DNA from: Candidatus Roizmanbacteria bacterium CG_4_9_14_0_8_um_filter_34_12
GTDB taxonomy: Bacteria > Patescibacteriota > Microgenomatia > UBA1406 > GWC2-37-13
Reading direction: 5' to 3'
DNA: 11,509 nucleotides
Assembly (NCBI GenBank): GCA_002789465.1
Contig: PFTH01000156.1
Coordinates: forward strand, 1 to 11,509
Shown here: piece after piece, positions 1-5,084 of the stretch
Position numbering within the stretch: position 1 is the first letter of the stretch
Layout: each line of letters opens with the position of its first letter
Made by a program: the position numbers and the translations under genes
The notes under the pieces: generated by a model
Told to the model about the DNA's origin: nothing
Database searches by the model: none
Seen by the model: only the letters and a program-made list of their open reading frames with translations

Positions 1-39
1 CCCTTAACTATTAGCCCCTTAATCCCTTAACCCCTTTTC
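1..39. repeat. CCCTTAA-type degenerate direct repeat
   Basis: The window opens with an irregular tandem repeat of CCCTTAA/CCCCTTAA words, read on the minus strand as TTAAGGG-like units. It lies immediately downstream of the stop codon of the minus-strand secreted protein gene and is cut by the window edge, so its full length is unknown. No clear hairpin or T-tract is visible, so I do not call it a terminator. Confidence 0.5.
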
Positions 40-834
40 TTAAAAAGATGGTGTGGCCACAAAATTAATCACAGCCTGATAACTTCCAGCCGCTTGAATT
101 GGTGATATATTAGCCTTAAAAGTAATTGTCGCCTCATGAGTAATATCCCGTGGAGTACCGGTTGGATTTGGGACAATGGTTGGATTTGGTGTTGGAGTAA
201 TGTTTAGTGTAACATTGCTGCTTGTCATAATTATTTCAGGATCCTCGGTTGCACTGCGATCGGGAAACGGACGAAAATAGGTGAGACCTCCAAAATCAAC
301 CGGAATATCTTCACCATCCATATTATATCCAAAACCATAACTTGAAGGAGAACTCCAAATATTAGCAGATGATTTTGAACATGATGTTCCACTATCACAG
401 GTGGTGTTAGGAATGGTATAACCGTTTGAAAGTTCTTTTAATAATGTTTCCTCGATTGCTGTAACTGTATATTGTCCGGCTGCGCCAAAAGAGACTCGTA
501 TTACTGCGTTGTCAGTTTTGGGAGTATTTGGAAGTAATGTTCCCAAGTTAATATTGGTTTTTGAGATATAAAAAGTAAAGGGGATAACCGAACGAATATA
601 TTGAAAACCAGCCTTGACAATATACCCGCTTGAATGAAATTCATTGGCCGCCAGTTGTCCGAGTGTTGTGTCAACTGAGTAATGATCAGACGCCTGTTTT
701 TTTCCGCCAATATTAATGTTTGGTGCCTGAATTGTATATTGCGGGGAGTTGAGGTTGACAGCGAAGACAGAAGAATTATGAATCAAGAAAATAGAAATAA
801 GAATTATGATTAGTAAAATTTGTTTCAGTTTCAT
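40..834 (-). CDS. Secreted protein, unknown function, Microgenomates-like
   Basis: This 264-residue protein probably acts outside the membrane or on the cell surface. Residues 1-25 form a classic signal peptide: a Lys-containing start, a hydrophobic Leu/Ile core and a VFA cleavage site after Ala25. Residues 30-80 hold a pattern (Tyr-x-Ile near 33, SDHYS at 49-53, TLGQLA at 57-62, AGF at 75-77) that I associate with recurring beta-rich segments of secreted proteins in uncultured bacteria. Cys146 and Cys152 could form a small disulfide loop. A Thr/Pro/Asn-rich linker lies at 213-229, and the end (230-264) looks like a beta-strand segment. No enzyme motif, sortase signal or C-terminal anchor is visible. 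The gene is alone on its strand with a possible promoter directly upstream. No specific function can be assigned. Confidence 0.85.
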   Translation of the reverse strand: MKLKQILLIIILISIFLIHNSSVFAVNLNSPQYTIQAPNINIGGKKQASDHYSVDTTLGQLAANEFHSSGYIVKAGFQYIRSVIPFTFYISKTNINLGTLLPNTPKTDNAVIRVSFGAAGQYTVTAIEETLLKELSNGYTIPNTTCDSGTSCSKSSANIWSSPSSYGFGYNMDGEDIPVDFGGLTYFRPFPDRSATEDPEIIMTSSNVTLNITPTPNPTIVPNPTGTPRDITHEATITFKANISPIQAAGSYQAVINFVATPSF

Positions 835-840
835 AAAATA

Positions 841-869
841 AGTATCAATATGTATAAAAATAATGTCAT
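841..869 (-). promoter_or_regulatory. Predicted promoter of the secreted protein gene
   Basis: On the minus strand an ATGACA -35-like hexamer (864-869) is followed by a 17-base spacer and GATACT (841-846). Six bases then separate the -10 from the ATG at 834, so transcription would begin at or next to the start codon and give a leaderless mRNA. The -35 hexamer is part of the terminal inverted repeat of the element at 864-1010. The -10 matches consensus at only 4 of 6 positions, so this is tentative. Confidence 0.4.
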
Positions 870-1010
870 TGCGAATCCTCGCTCAAGTGGAGGAAGTTAT
901 AATCCCGAGTATAGTTCGAGGGACAATCCTGTTAATATAAAATATCCTATTGGTATCGGGACCGCCACACTCCCAGATACCATTCGGCATCTGGTTCGTT
1001 CGCGATGACA
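864..1010. repeat. 147-bp element with TGTCATTGCGA inverted ends
   Basis: The element is bounded by TGTCATTGCGA (864-874) and TCGCGATGACA (1000-1010), inverted repeats with one mismatch. Inside it is a strong hairpin: TGGTATC (951-957) pairs with GATACCA (976-982), continued inward by GGGA/TCCC with one bulged base. The element fills the gap between two minus-strand genes. A shorter relative lies at 8452-8505 and shares TGTCATTGCGA plus an inverted copy of TCCTATTGGTA. A 62-codon open frame crossing it resembles no protein. The structure resembles a miniature non-autonomous element, but I see no target-site duplication. Confidence 0.6.
951..982 (-). terminator. Hairpin, possible terminator of the membrane protein gene
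   Basis: A stem of 7 + 4 base pairs with a single bulge (951-961 with 971-982) encloses a 9-base loop. It lies about 40 bases downstream of the stop codon of the minus-strand membrane protein gene. On that strand the sequence after the hairpin is AT-rich but has no clean run of T, so termination is possible rather than shown. Confidence 0.3.
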
Positions 1011-1020
1011 ACAACAAACA

Positions 1021-1665
1021 TTAATTGTTTTCAAACTTTTCAATCAATCTCTCCATCTTCTCCGTATTACGTTTGATTTCATGCAGTTCGTGATCTCCCA
1101 TGAAGCTTTCGATTGCCGACTTAATATTTTTCAGATGATTTTTTAGCATTAAAGATAAAAACAAAAATGTATCCTCCTGTTTTTGATTTATTTTTCCCTC
1201 TAAATTCTTAATTCTCAATTCATCATTCTTAATTCTGACGTATTCTTGTCCCAGTAAAAGCGCAAACGGTGTTAAAAAAGCAAGAGAAAAAACCGGAATT
1301 AAAGTGCCAACTTCTTGATTTGGAGGAATGGAGAACATAAAGCCGATCATAAGCGTGAAAGAAACAGTAATAGCAATGATTGGTTCCATTAGTAAAGCTA
1401 AAGCAAATAAAAGAAAATATATTAAGAAAAAAAAAGGCGAGCTGGTATTACCGGTAGTACTTACAATAAGAAGGATTACGAGTGTAAAAATCACCGATTC
1501 AAGCAAACGACCGGCTTGATTAATCAAACGACGGGAAAAAAACATGATAATAAATAAGACAGCGCTGATTTGAAGATCATATTGGGCAAGATTAGTTTTT
1601 GGGAAAAGAAAAGCAATGGCGATGGTAATGATTAAAACAATTGAGTGGATTACGGGCTTGGACAT
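1021..1665 (-). CDS. Polytopic membrane protein with helical cytoplasmic tail
   Basis: The protein has 214 residues from the ATG at 1665. A longer frame begins at 1701, but that ATG overlaps a consensus -35 box, so I prefer 1665. About six hydrophobic segments cover residues 7-140 and include a TGNTSSPFFF loop near 71-80. The remaining 75 residues are charged and helical. Within the tail, FLSLMLKNHLKNIK (from about residue 169, His177) loosely recalls the dimerisation helix of histidine kinases, but there is no conserved HE/D-L-R-T-P-L motif and no ATPase domain. Proteins of this look (six segments, then a short charged tail) are, from memory, common hypotheticals in Microgenomates. The tail begins with a repeat-derived stretch (see 1204-1236). 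Function unknown; a degenerate sensor or scaffold is possible. Confidence 0.8.
   Translation of the reverse strand: MSKPVIHSIVLIITIAIAFLFPKTNLAQYDLQISAVLFIIMFFSRRLINQAGRLLESVIFTLVILLIVSTTGNTSSPFFFLIYFLLFALALLMEPIIAITVSFTLMIGFMFSIPPNQEVGTLIPVFSLAFLTPFALLLGQEYVRIKNDELRIKNLEGKINQKQEDTFLFLSLMLKNHLKNIKSAIESFMGDHELHEIKRNTEKMERLIEKFENN
1204..1236 (-). repeat. In-frame 21-bp-period repeat in the membrane protein gene
   Basis: The 12-mer ATTCTTAATTCT occurs at 1204-1215 and again at 1225-1236, exactly 21 bases apart, so the phase is kept (7 codons). On the coding strand it encodes the related peptides RIKND and RIKNL at the junction between the last membrane segment and the cytoplasmic tail. The spacer between the copies is itself similar (AATTGA). 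AGAATTAAGAAT-type repeats are usually intergenic in AT-rich genomes. Here one appears to have been taken into the coding region. Confidence 0.6.
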
Positions 1666-1671
1666 AAATTC

Positions 1672-1701
1672 AGTATAGACTAAATCTAAAATAAATGTCA
1701 A
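1672..1701 (-). promoter_or_regulatory. Strong predicted promoter giving a leaderless mRNA
   Basis: On the minus strand a perfect TTGACA (1696-1701) is followed by an 18-base spacer and TATACT (1672-1677). The -10 ends six bases before the ATG at 1665, so the predicted transcription start coincides with that codon. The -35 lies in a TCAAATGTCAAA-type repeat. This is the best promoter match in the window and the main reason for choosing the 1665 start. Confidence 0.6.
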
Positions 1702-1790
1702 AACTCAAATGTCAAATAACAAATCAATATCAAAATTCAAATGATAAAACTAAATCCATCGTAAATCTTAAATCATAAATCGAATATAAT
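1702..1790. repeat. TCAAAT/AAATC-type AT-rich repeat, partial copy
   Basis: This is one arm of the AT-rich repeat family seen more completely at 2058-2208 and 4214-4352. It shares an ATATCAAAATTCAAAT block followed by AAAACTAAATCC and a TAAATC word with the reverse complement of the right arm of the 2058-2208 copy. It separates the divergent membrane protein and secE genes. Confidence 0.6.
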
Positions 1791-1819
1791 TATATTTCCT
1801 CAATCTCTTAGTTTTTTTG

Positions 1820-1828
1820 TGTTACAAT
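1820..1828 (+). promoter_or_regulatory. Extended -10 element upstream of secE
   Basis: TG at 1820-1821, one base, then TACAAT (1823-1828) matches an extended -10 promoter. No good -35 is present, which fits the extended -10 class. The secE ATG lies 18 bases downstream, so the leader would be about 12 bases with no Shine-Dalgarno sequence. Confidence 0.5.
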
Positions 1829-1846
1829 ATAAACTACCTTATTCTT

Positions 1847-2050
1847 ATGGCAAATAATATCCCAAAAATTCAGGCACCGGTGTTTCGGGATGTGATTGAG
1901 GAGTTGAAAAAGGTAACCTGGCCAACAAAACAACAAACAATCAGACTAACATCAGTCGTGATTATCATCTCCTTGATTATCGGATTATATATCGGTATAA
2001 TTGACGTTTTACTAACCAAAGGATTGGAGTTTTTTACGAAAATAAGATAA
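1847..2050 (+). CDS. secE: Preprotein translocase subunit SecE
   Basis: SecE is the small essential subunit that clamps SecY in the SecYEG protein-export channel. The 67-residue product has the family layout. Residues 14-30 form the amphipathic helix with the signature EELKKVTWPTKQQ, and a single transmembrane helix covers about 33-56. This is the short one-segment form found in most bacteria. A frame extending back to a TTG at 1817 is open, but those codons overlap the extended -10 element, so the ATG at 1847 is the better start. The gene precedes nusG, as in the conserved secE-nusG-rplK-rplA order. The rpmG and tRNA-Trp genes often found upstream are absent. Confidence 0.95.
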   Translation: MANNIPKIQAPVFRDVIEELKKVTWPTKQQTIRLTSVVIIISLIIGLYIGIIDVLLTKGLEFFTKIR

Positions 2051-2057
2051 GATAGTA

Positions 2058-2208
2058 AATTCAAATGACAAAATCCAAAGAGTCAAATCAAGTCCAAATG
2101 ACAAAGATACAAAACTACAGATTTATGATAGGATTTAGTTTTGAGATTTGAATTTTGATATTTGTTATTGATTTGTAATTTGGTATTTGGATTTTGAAAT
2201 TAGTATTT
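2058..2208. repeat. Long imperfect palindrome between secE and nusG
   Basis: The left arm is built from TCAAATGACAAA-like words and the right arm from their complements (TTTGNTATTTGG-like). At the tip, CAAAACTA (2110-2117) pairs with TAGTTTTG (2136-2143) around an 18-base loop. The tip sequence ATCATAAATCTnnAGTTTTG (2110-2129, read on the minus strand) recurs at 4282-4301. In RNA the element would form a long AT-rich hairpin between two genes normally cotranscribed, so it may attenuate or process the message. Confidence 0.7.
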
Positions 2209-2220
2209 TAGATGATATAG

Positions 2221-2814
2221 ATGTCTTCACAACAAATTGCACAAGAAAAACAAGAGATTGAAAAAATGCAGGATGCACCACAAATTGAGACGTCGGCAAA
2301 ATGGTATGTGATTCATACACAAACCGGATATGAAAATAAGGTTAAGCAAGCGCTTGAACAGCGAATAATCAGTTTAAGTGTGGAGGATAAGATTTTTTCG
2401 GTAGTGATTCCAATTCGCGAGATTATCGTTGTTAAAAAAGGAAAGAAAAGTAAATCAACTGAAAAGGTTTTTCCAGGTTATGTTCTAATAAAAATGATTC
2501 TTGATGACAATTCTTGGTTGGTGGTGCGCACAACCGAAGGTGTGACGGGTTTTGTTGGCGCCGGTCTTAGGCCAACTCCAATATCTGAAAAAGAAGTGCA
2601 GGCAATCATGAAGTTTGTGCAACAAGAACAACCGAAGTTTAAAACAAAGTTCTCAATTGGTGAAGCAGTTAAGATCACCGAAGGACCGTTTGCTGACTTT
2701 TTGGGAAGCATTGAATCAATTGACGATGAACGCGGGAAGGTTAAGGTTTTAGTTTCAATATTCGATCGAGAAACACCGGTGGAACTGGATTTTTTGCAAG
2801 TGGCGAAACTTTAA
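2221..2814 (+). CDS. nusG: Transcription termination/antitermination factor NusG
   Basis: NusG binds RNA polymerase and couples elongation to termination or to the ribosome. The 197-residue protein has the NGN domain at about residues 27-135, opening with KWYVIHTQTGYENKV (27-41) and including the FPGYVLI core (84-90) and TTEGVTGFVG (104-113). The KOW domain at about 142-197 includes IGEAVKITEGPFADF (146-160) and ends in the usual VELDFLQVAKL. The first 26 residues are a hydrophilic extension relative to the E. coli protein (181 residues). Met16 is a possible alternative start, but nothing favours it. No Shine-Dalgarno sequence is visible. A long palindromic repeat separates it from secE. Confidence 0.96.
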   Translation: MSSQQIAQEKQEIEKMQDAPQIETSAKWYVIHTQTGYENKVKQALEQRIISLSVEDKIFSVVIPIREIIVVKKGKKSKSTEKVFPGYVLIKMILDDNSWLVVRTTEGVTGFVGAGLRPTPISEKEVQAIMKFVQQEQPKFKTKFSIGEAVKITEGPFADFLGSIESIDDERGKVKVLVSIFDRETPVELDFLQVAKL

Positions 2815-2850
2815 TTATTATAATGATTATAACCGTTATAACAATTATAT
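2815..2850. repeat. ATAATGATTATAA..GTTATAA repeat before rplK
   Basis: The whole nusG-rplK gap is a short, near-palindromic AT repeat. It has the same TAATGATTATAA-n-GTTATAA backbone as 5038-5073, which lies between the kinase-like and HEPN-like genes. It ends directly before the rplK start codon, leaving no room for a Shine-Dalgarno sequence. Confidence 0.5.
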
Positions 2851-2851
2851 T

Positions 2852-3274
2852 ATGAAGAAAATCAAAACACTTATTAAACTAAATTTGCCTGCTGGCGAGG
2901 CGACACCAGCACCACCGGTTGGACCGGCTCTGGGTCAACACGGCGTGCCAATTATGGAGTTTATTAAAGAATATAATGCACGAACCACTAAACAAAAAGG
3001 GCAAATCATTCCGGCTGTAATTACGGTTTTTGAAGATCGAACATTTACATTCATCACCAAACTTCCACCGGTTACAGCTTTGATTAAAAAAGCGCTAAAT
3101 TTAACAAAAGGTTCAGGTAAACCAAATACGGAAAAAGTGGGGAAACTAACAGTAGCACAAATTGAAACCATTGCTAAAGAGAAATTGGCAGATTTGAATA
3201 CAGATAACTTACCAGCAGCGATGAATATTGTTCGAGGAACTGCAAGAAGTATGGGAGTGGAAACGGAAGGATGA
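2852..3274 (+). CDS. rplK: Large-subunit ribosomal protein L11
   Basis: L11 binds the GTPase-associated centre of 23S rRNA and forms the base of the L7/L12 stalk. The product is 140 residues, the normal length. The N-terminal domain carries the PPVGPALGQHGVPIMEF signature (about 21-37) and TFTFITKLPP (about 69-78). The RNA-binding C-terminal domain carries the GSGKPNTEKVGKLT stretch (about 91-104) and the IVRGTARSMG end motif (about 126-135). Nothing is missing or inserted, unlike the neighbouring rplA. The stop codon overlaps the first bases of the palindrome at 3273. Confidence 0.97.
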   Translation: MKKIKTLIKLNLPAGEATPAPPVGPALGQHGVPIMEFIKEYNARTTKQKGQIIPAVITVFEDRTFTFITKLPPVTALIKKALNLTKGSGKPNTEKVGKLTVAQIETIAKEKLADLNTDNLPAAMNIVRGTARSMGVETEG

Positions 3275-3363
3275 TACGAATAAAACAACTTATGCGAATG
3301 ATGCAAATATACGAATAATTCGCGTATGCGCGGCATTCGAATTAATCATTTAATATTCGTATC
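3273..3363. repeat. Palindromic ATACGAAT/ATGCGAAT repeat between rplK and rplA
   Basis: GATACGAAT (3273-3281) and ATTCGTATC (3355-3363) are a perfect 9-base inverted repeat bounding 91 bases of further ATGCGAAT-like and CGCGTATGCG words. The left end shares two bases with the rplK stop codon. The right end stops 10 bases before the preferred rplA start, so the transcript between these two ribosomal genes would be almost entirely folded repeat. The family is distinct from the TCAAAT palindromes. Confidence 0.7.
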
Positions 3364-3373
3364 ACATAAAATT

Positions 3374-4213
3374 ATGGGAAAAGTAAAGCCGAGAATTCTT
3401 GGTTTGGAGGATGTAGAAAAAAAACAAAAACAAGAACAAAAACAAAAAGCCAGTGAGAAAAAATTGAATAAACAAAAAAAATCTCCTGTAGGGGTCGGGC
3501 TTGACCGACCCGTTTCAGTTGGGCGCGACCAATCCGTTTCGATCGAACATGCCCAACCTATGTCCGACACCGCGCCAAAAAAAGAAAAGAAACAACCCAC
3601 CAAAAAAAAGACTGTACGTCGACGTGGAGAAAAGTATCAAAAAGTTAAGCAAATGGTTGATAAAAATAAACGATATTCTTTAAAAGAAGCATCTGCATTA
3701 ATCAAAAAACTTAAAACAGCAAAGTTTGATGAAGCAGTTGAGTTGCATTTAAACGTGGAAAAAGTTGGATTGAAAGGTGAGATTGATCTTCCTTACTCAA
3801 CCGGAAAAATAATTAAAGTGGCTGTTGTAGATGACGCTTTATTGGCAAAAATTGAAGCTGGTAAGTTGGATTTTGATATTTTGGTTTCGCATCCTTCCTT
3901 TATGCCAAAACTGGCAAGGTTTGCAAAGATTTTAGGTCCAAAAGGTTTGATGCCTAATCCCAAGAACGGAACGATTTCAACCACACCTGAAGAAGTGGTA
4001 AAAAAGTTTGCAAAAGGAGTTTTGCGTTGGAAAACAGAACCAAAGTTTCCATTAATTCATCAAATGATTGGTCGGGTTTCTTTAAGTGAAAAACAAATTG
4101 AGGAAAATGCTGCGGCTTTTTTAAGTGCTGTTGGTAAACAAAAAATTCAAAAAGTAGTGATTAAACTCACGATGAGCCCGGGAATTAAGATAGACCTAGA
4201 AAAATTAGGTTAG
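3374..4213 (+). CDS. rplA: Ribosomal protein L1 with repeat-bearing N-terminal extension
   Basis: L1 forms the mobile stalk near the ribosomal E site and in many bacteria represses its own operon. The start is placed at 3374 (279 residues). An upstream ATG at 3326 is in frame, but its extra codons lie wholly inside the palindrome at 3273-3363. The conserved L1 body runs from about residue 84 (RGEKYQKVKQ) to the end and carries the signature GPKGLMPNPKNGT (188-200). E. coli L1 has about 234 residues. The surplus here is an N-terminal Lys/Gln-rich tail of about 83 residues, within which residues 39-64 are encoded by three units of a 24-bp repeat. The tail is likely unstructured and surface exposed. 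The usual next genes, rplJ and rplL, are not present. Confidence 0.95.
   Translation: MGKVKPRILGLEDVEKKQKQEQKQKASEKKLNKQKKSPVGVGLDRPVSVGRDQSVSIEHAQPMSDTAPKKEKKQPTKKKTVRRRGEKYQKVKQMVDKNKRYSLKEASALIKKLKTAKFDEAVELHLNVEKVGLKGEIDLPYSTGKIIKVAVVDDALLAKIEAGKLDFDILVSHPSFMPKLARFAKILGPKGLMPNPKNGTISTTPEEVVKKFAKGVLRWKTEPKFPLIHQMIGRVSLSEKQIEENAAAFLSAVGKQKIQKVVIKLTMSPGIKIDLEKLG
3486..3562 (+). repeat. In-frame palindromic 24-bp repeat inside rplA (3 units)
   Basis: After CTGTAGGGGTCG (3486-3497) come three units whose cores sit at 3503-3511 (GACCGACCC), 3527-3535 (GACCAATCC) and 3551-3559 (GCCCAACCT), exactly 24 bases apart. The first unit forms a perfect hairpin, GGGTCGG with CCGACCC around 6 bases. The units encode VGLDRPVS, VGRDQSVS and IEHAQPMS. 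The block is visibly richer in G and C than the surrounding A-rich codons. It shares a leader, period, frame and a 22-base identity (3495-3516 with 6980-7001) with the block in the P-type ATPase gene. Confidence 0.9.
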
Positions 4214-4352
4214 GAAATTCCAATTTCAAAATTCAAATAACAAATCAAATCCAAAATTCAAAACTCAAAAGTTCAAATAAGATCATAAATCTAGAGTTTT
4301 GCATTTTTGTTATTTGAGCTTGATTTGAATCTTTGAATTTTGTTATTTGAAT
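4214..4352. terminator. Long palindromic repeat between convergent genes, possible bidirectional terminator
   Basis: This is a copy of the TCAAAT palindrome family: the left arm has AATTCAAATAACAAATC words and the right arm has GTTATTTGA and TTTGAATTTTG complements. At the tip, CAAAACTC (4259-4266) pairs with GAGTTTTG (4294-4301), and the tip word ATCATAAATCTnnAGTTTTG is shared with 2110-2129. It fills the gap between rplA and the opposing kinase-like gene, so a fold with T-rich flanks in both directions could end both transcripts. The terminator role is inferred from position. Confidence 0.5.
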
Positions 4353-5030
4353 TTAAATCTTAAACCTCTTCTTTGCAAGTGAGACGATTATGTTAGTGGC
4401 GTCCTCAAGATCCATATCTTTTCCTGTACGTATAACTAAATCATAGTGATGAGCTTTACGGACATTGTGCTTAAACAATGTTTTTGTGAATTCCTCACGG
4501 TTTTTATCAGACTCTTCAATATCAGTGATTGCTTGTTTTTTAGTCATTTTTTCATACTCCATCATCCATTTTATTCGTTGATCCATCGAGCAAATAATTC
4601 TCACTTTCAAAGCTGATGGTGAGAGAAAATTAACACCACGTCCCACAATTACAGCATACCCACGGTTGCCAATGGTAGAAAGAATTTTTAATAAATGTTT
4701 GTAATATGAATTCAAAGTAAGGTAATTTTTACCAAGTGTATCGGCAATGACTTTGTTAACTAATCGATAACGTTTTTCGTCAACTTCATTAATTAATTCT
4801 TTTTCTAAATGGGTTTCTTTAGCAATCTCATTAATAATTTCTTTATGATATATTCGCCATGGTTGACCGAGCTTTTTAACAATCATGTTGGCAATAACTT
4901 TTCCGCCTGATCCGCGCTCACGAGAAATCGTGATGATAGGAAGAGGTTGATTAAAAGTCTTAAATACTACAGGTAGTTTGGGTTGAAAGCGAAAACAGTT
5001 TTTTGAAATAAGCTGAAATAGCTTTTTCAT
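4353..5030 (-). CDS. Cytidylate kinase-like P-loop protein
   Basis: This 225-residue protein belongs to the cytidylate-kinase-like branch of the nucleoside monophosphate kinases. After about 30 unconserved residues comes PIITISRERGSGGKVIA (31-47), with a glycine-rich phosphate-binding loop of the GSGGK form typical of this branch. VIVGRGVNFL (127-136) resembles the central strand and following loop. The Arg/Lys-rich stretch DKNREEFTKTLF (175-186) corresponds to the lid region, and the DLVIRTG strand (197-203) is followed by a C-terminal helix. The family is annotated by similarity to CMP kinases, but its true substrate is often unproven. A separate housekeeping cmk could exist elsewhere. The gene is divergent from the HEPN-like gene and starts five bases after a predicted -10 box. 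Confidence 0.85.
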   Translation of the reverse strand: MKKLFQLISKNCFRFQPKLPVVFKTFNQPLPIITISRERGSGGKVIANMIVKKLGQPWRIYHKEIINEIAKETHLEKELINEVDEKRYRLVNKVIADTLGKNYLTLNSYYKHLLKILSTIGNRGYAVIVGRGVNFLSPSALKVRIICSMDQRIKWMMEYEKMTKKQAITDIEESDKNREEFTKTLFKHNVRKAHHYDLVIRTGKDMDLEDATNIIVSLAKKRFKI

Positions 5031-5035
5031 AAAAC

Positions 5036-5063
5036 AGTATATAATGATTATAATTGTTATAAA
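5036..5063 (-). promoter_or_regulatory. Predicted promoter of the kinase-like gene, leaderless
   Basis: On the minus strand TATACT (5036-5041) lies five bases before the ATG at 5030. A TTTATA hexamer (5058-5063) lies 16 bases upstream and matches 4 of 6 consensus -35 positions. The spacing implies transcription starting at the start codon. The element lies inside the AT-rich palindrome shared with the opposite promoter. Confidence 0.45.
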
Positions 5064-5073
5064 TTTTATAATA
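5038..5073. repeat. TAATGATTATAA..GTTATAA repeat, second copy
   Basis: This AT-rich, partly palindromic stretch shares its backbone with 2815-2850 (ATAATGATTATAA, two to three bases, GTTATAA, AATT). Here it lies between divergent genes and contains -10-like hexamers on both strands, so the repeat may double as the promoter region. Confidence 0.45.
5067..5072 (+). promoter_or_regulatory. Consensus -10 hexamer of the HEPN-like gene
   Basis: A perfect TATAAT lies 12 bases before the ATG at 5085, predicting a leader of only about five bases. No good -35 is seen at the usual distance. In such AT-rich DNA a chance match is possible. Confidence 0.35.
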
Positions 5074-5084
5074 GTTTAAAGAAA

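Noticed and set aside
820..1008. 62-codon plus-strand open frame
   Set aside because: It lies across the inverted-repeat element and the start of the opposite gene, has no protein-like composition and no promoter of its own.
1021..1701. Membrane protein as a sensor histidine kinase
   Set aside because: Only a vague similarity of a helix around His177 is present. The conserved H-box pattern and the whole ATP-binding domain are missing.
1817..1846. TTG start extending SecE by 10 residues
   Set aside because: These codons contain the extended -10 element, so they are probably not fully transcribed.
1702..1846. tRNA gene upstream of secE, common in bacteria
   Set aside because: No cloverleaf, GTTCNA arm or CCA end is visible here or in any other gap. 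The gap is repeat DNA plus the secE promoter.
2058..2208. Riboswitch or T-box leader before nusG
   Set aside because: The fold is a plain AT-rich palindrome that recurs between unrelated genes, with no conserved ligand-binding core visible.
3326..3373. Upstream in-frame ATG extending rplA by 16 codons
   Set aside because: The extra codons are entirely the ATACGAAT palindrome. The ATG at 3374, followed by MGKVKPRILGLE, looks like the natural start.
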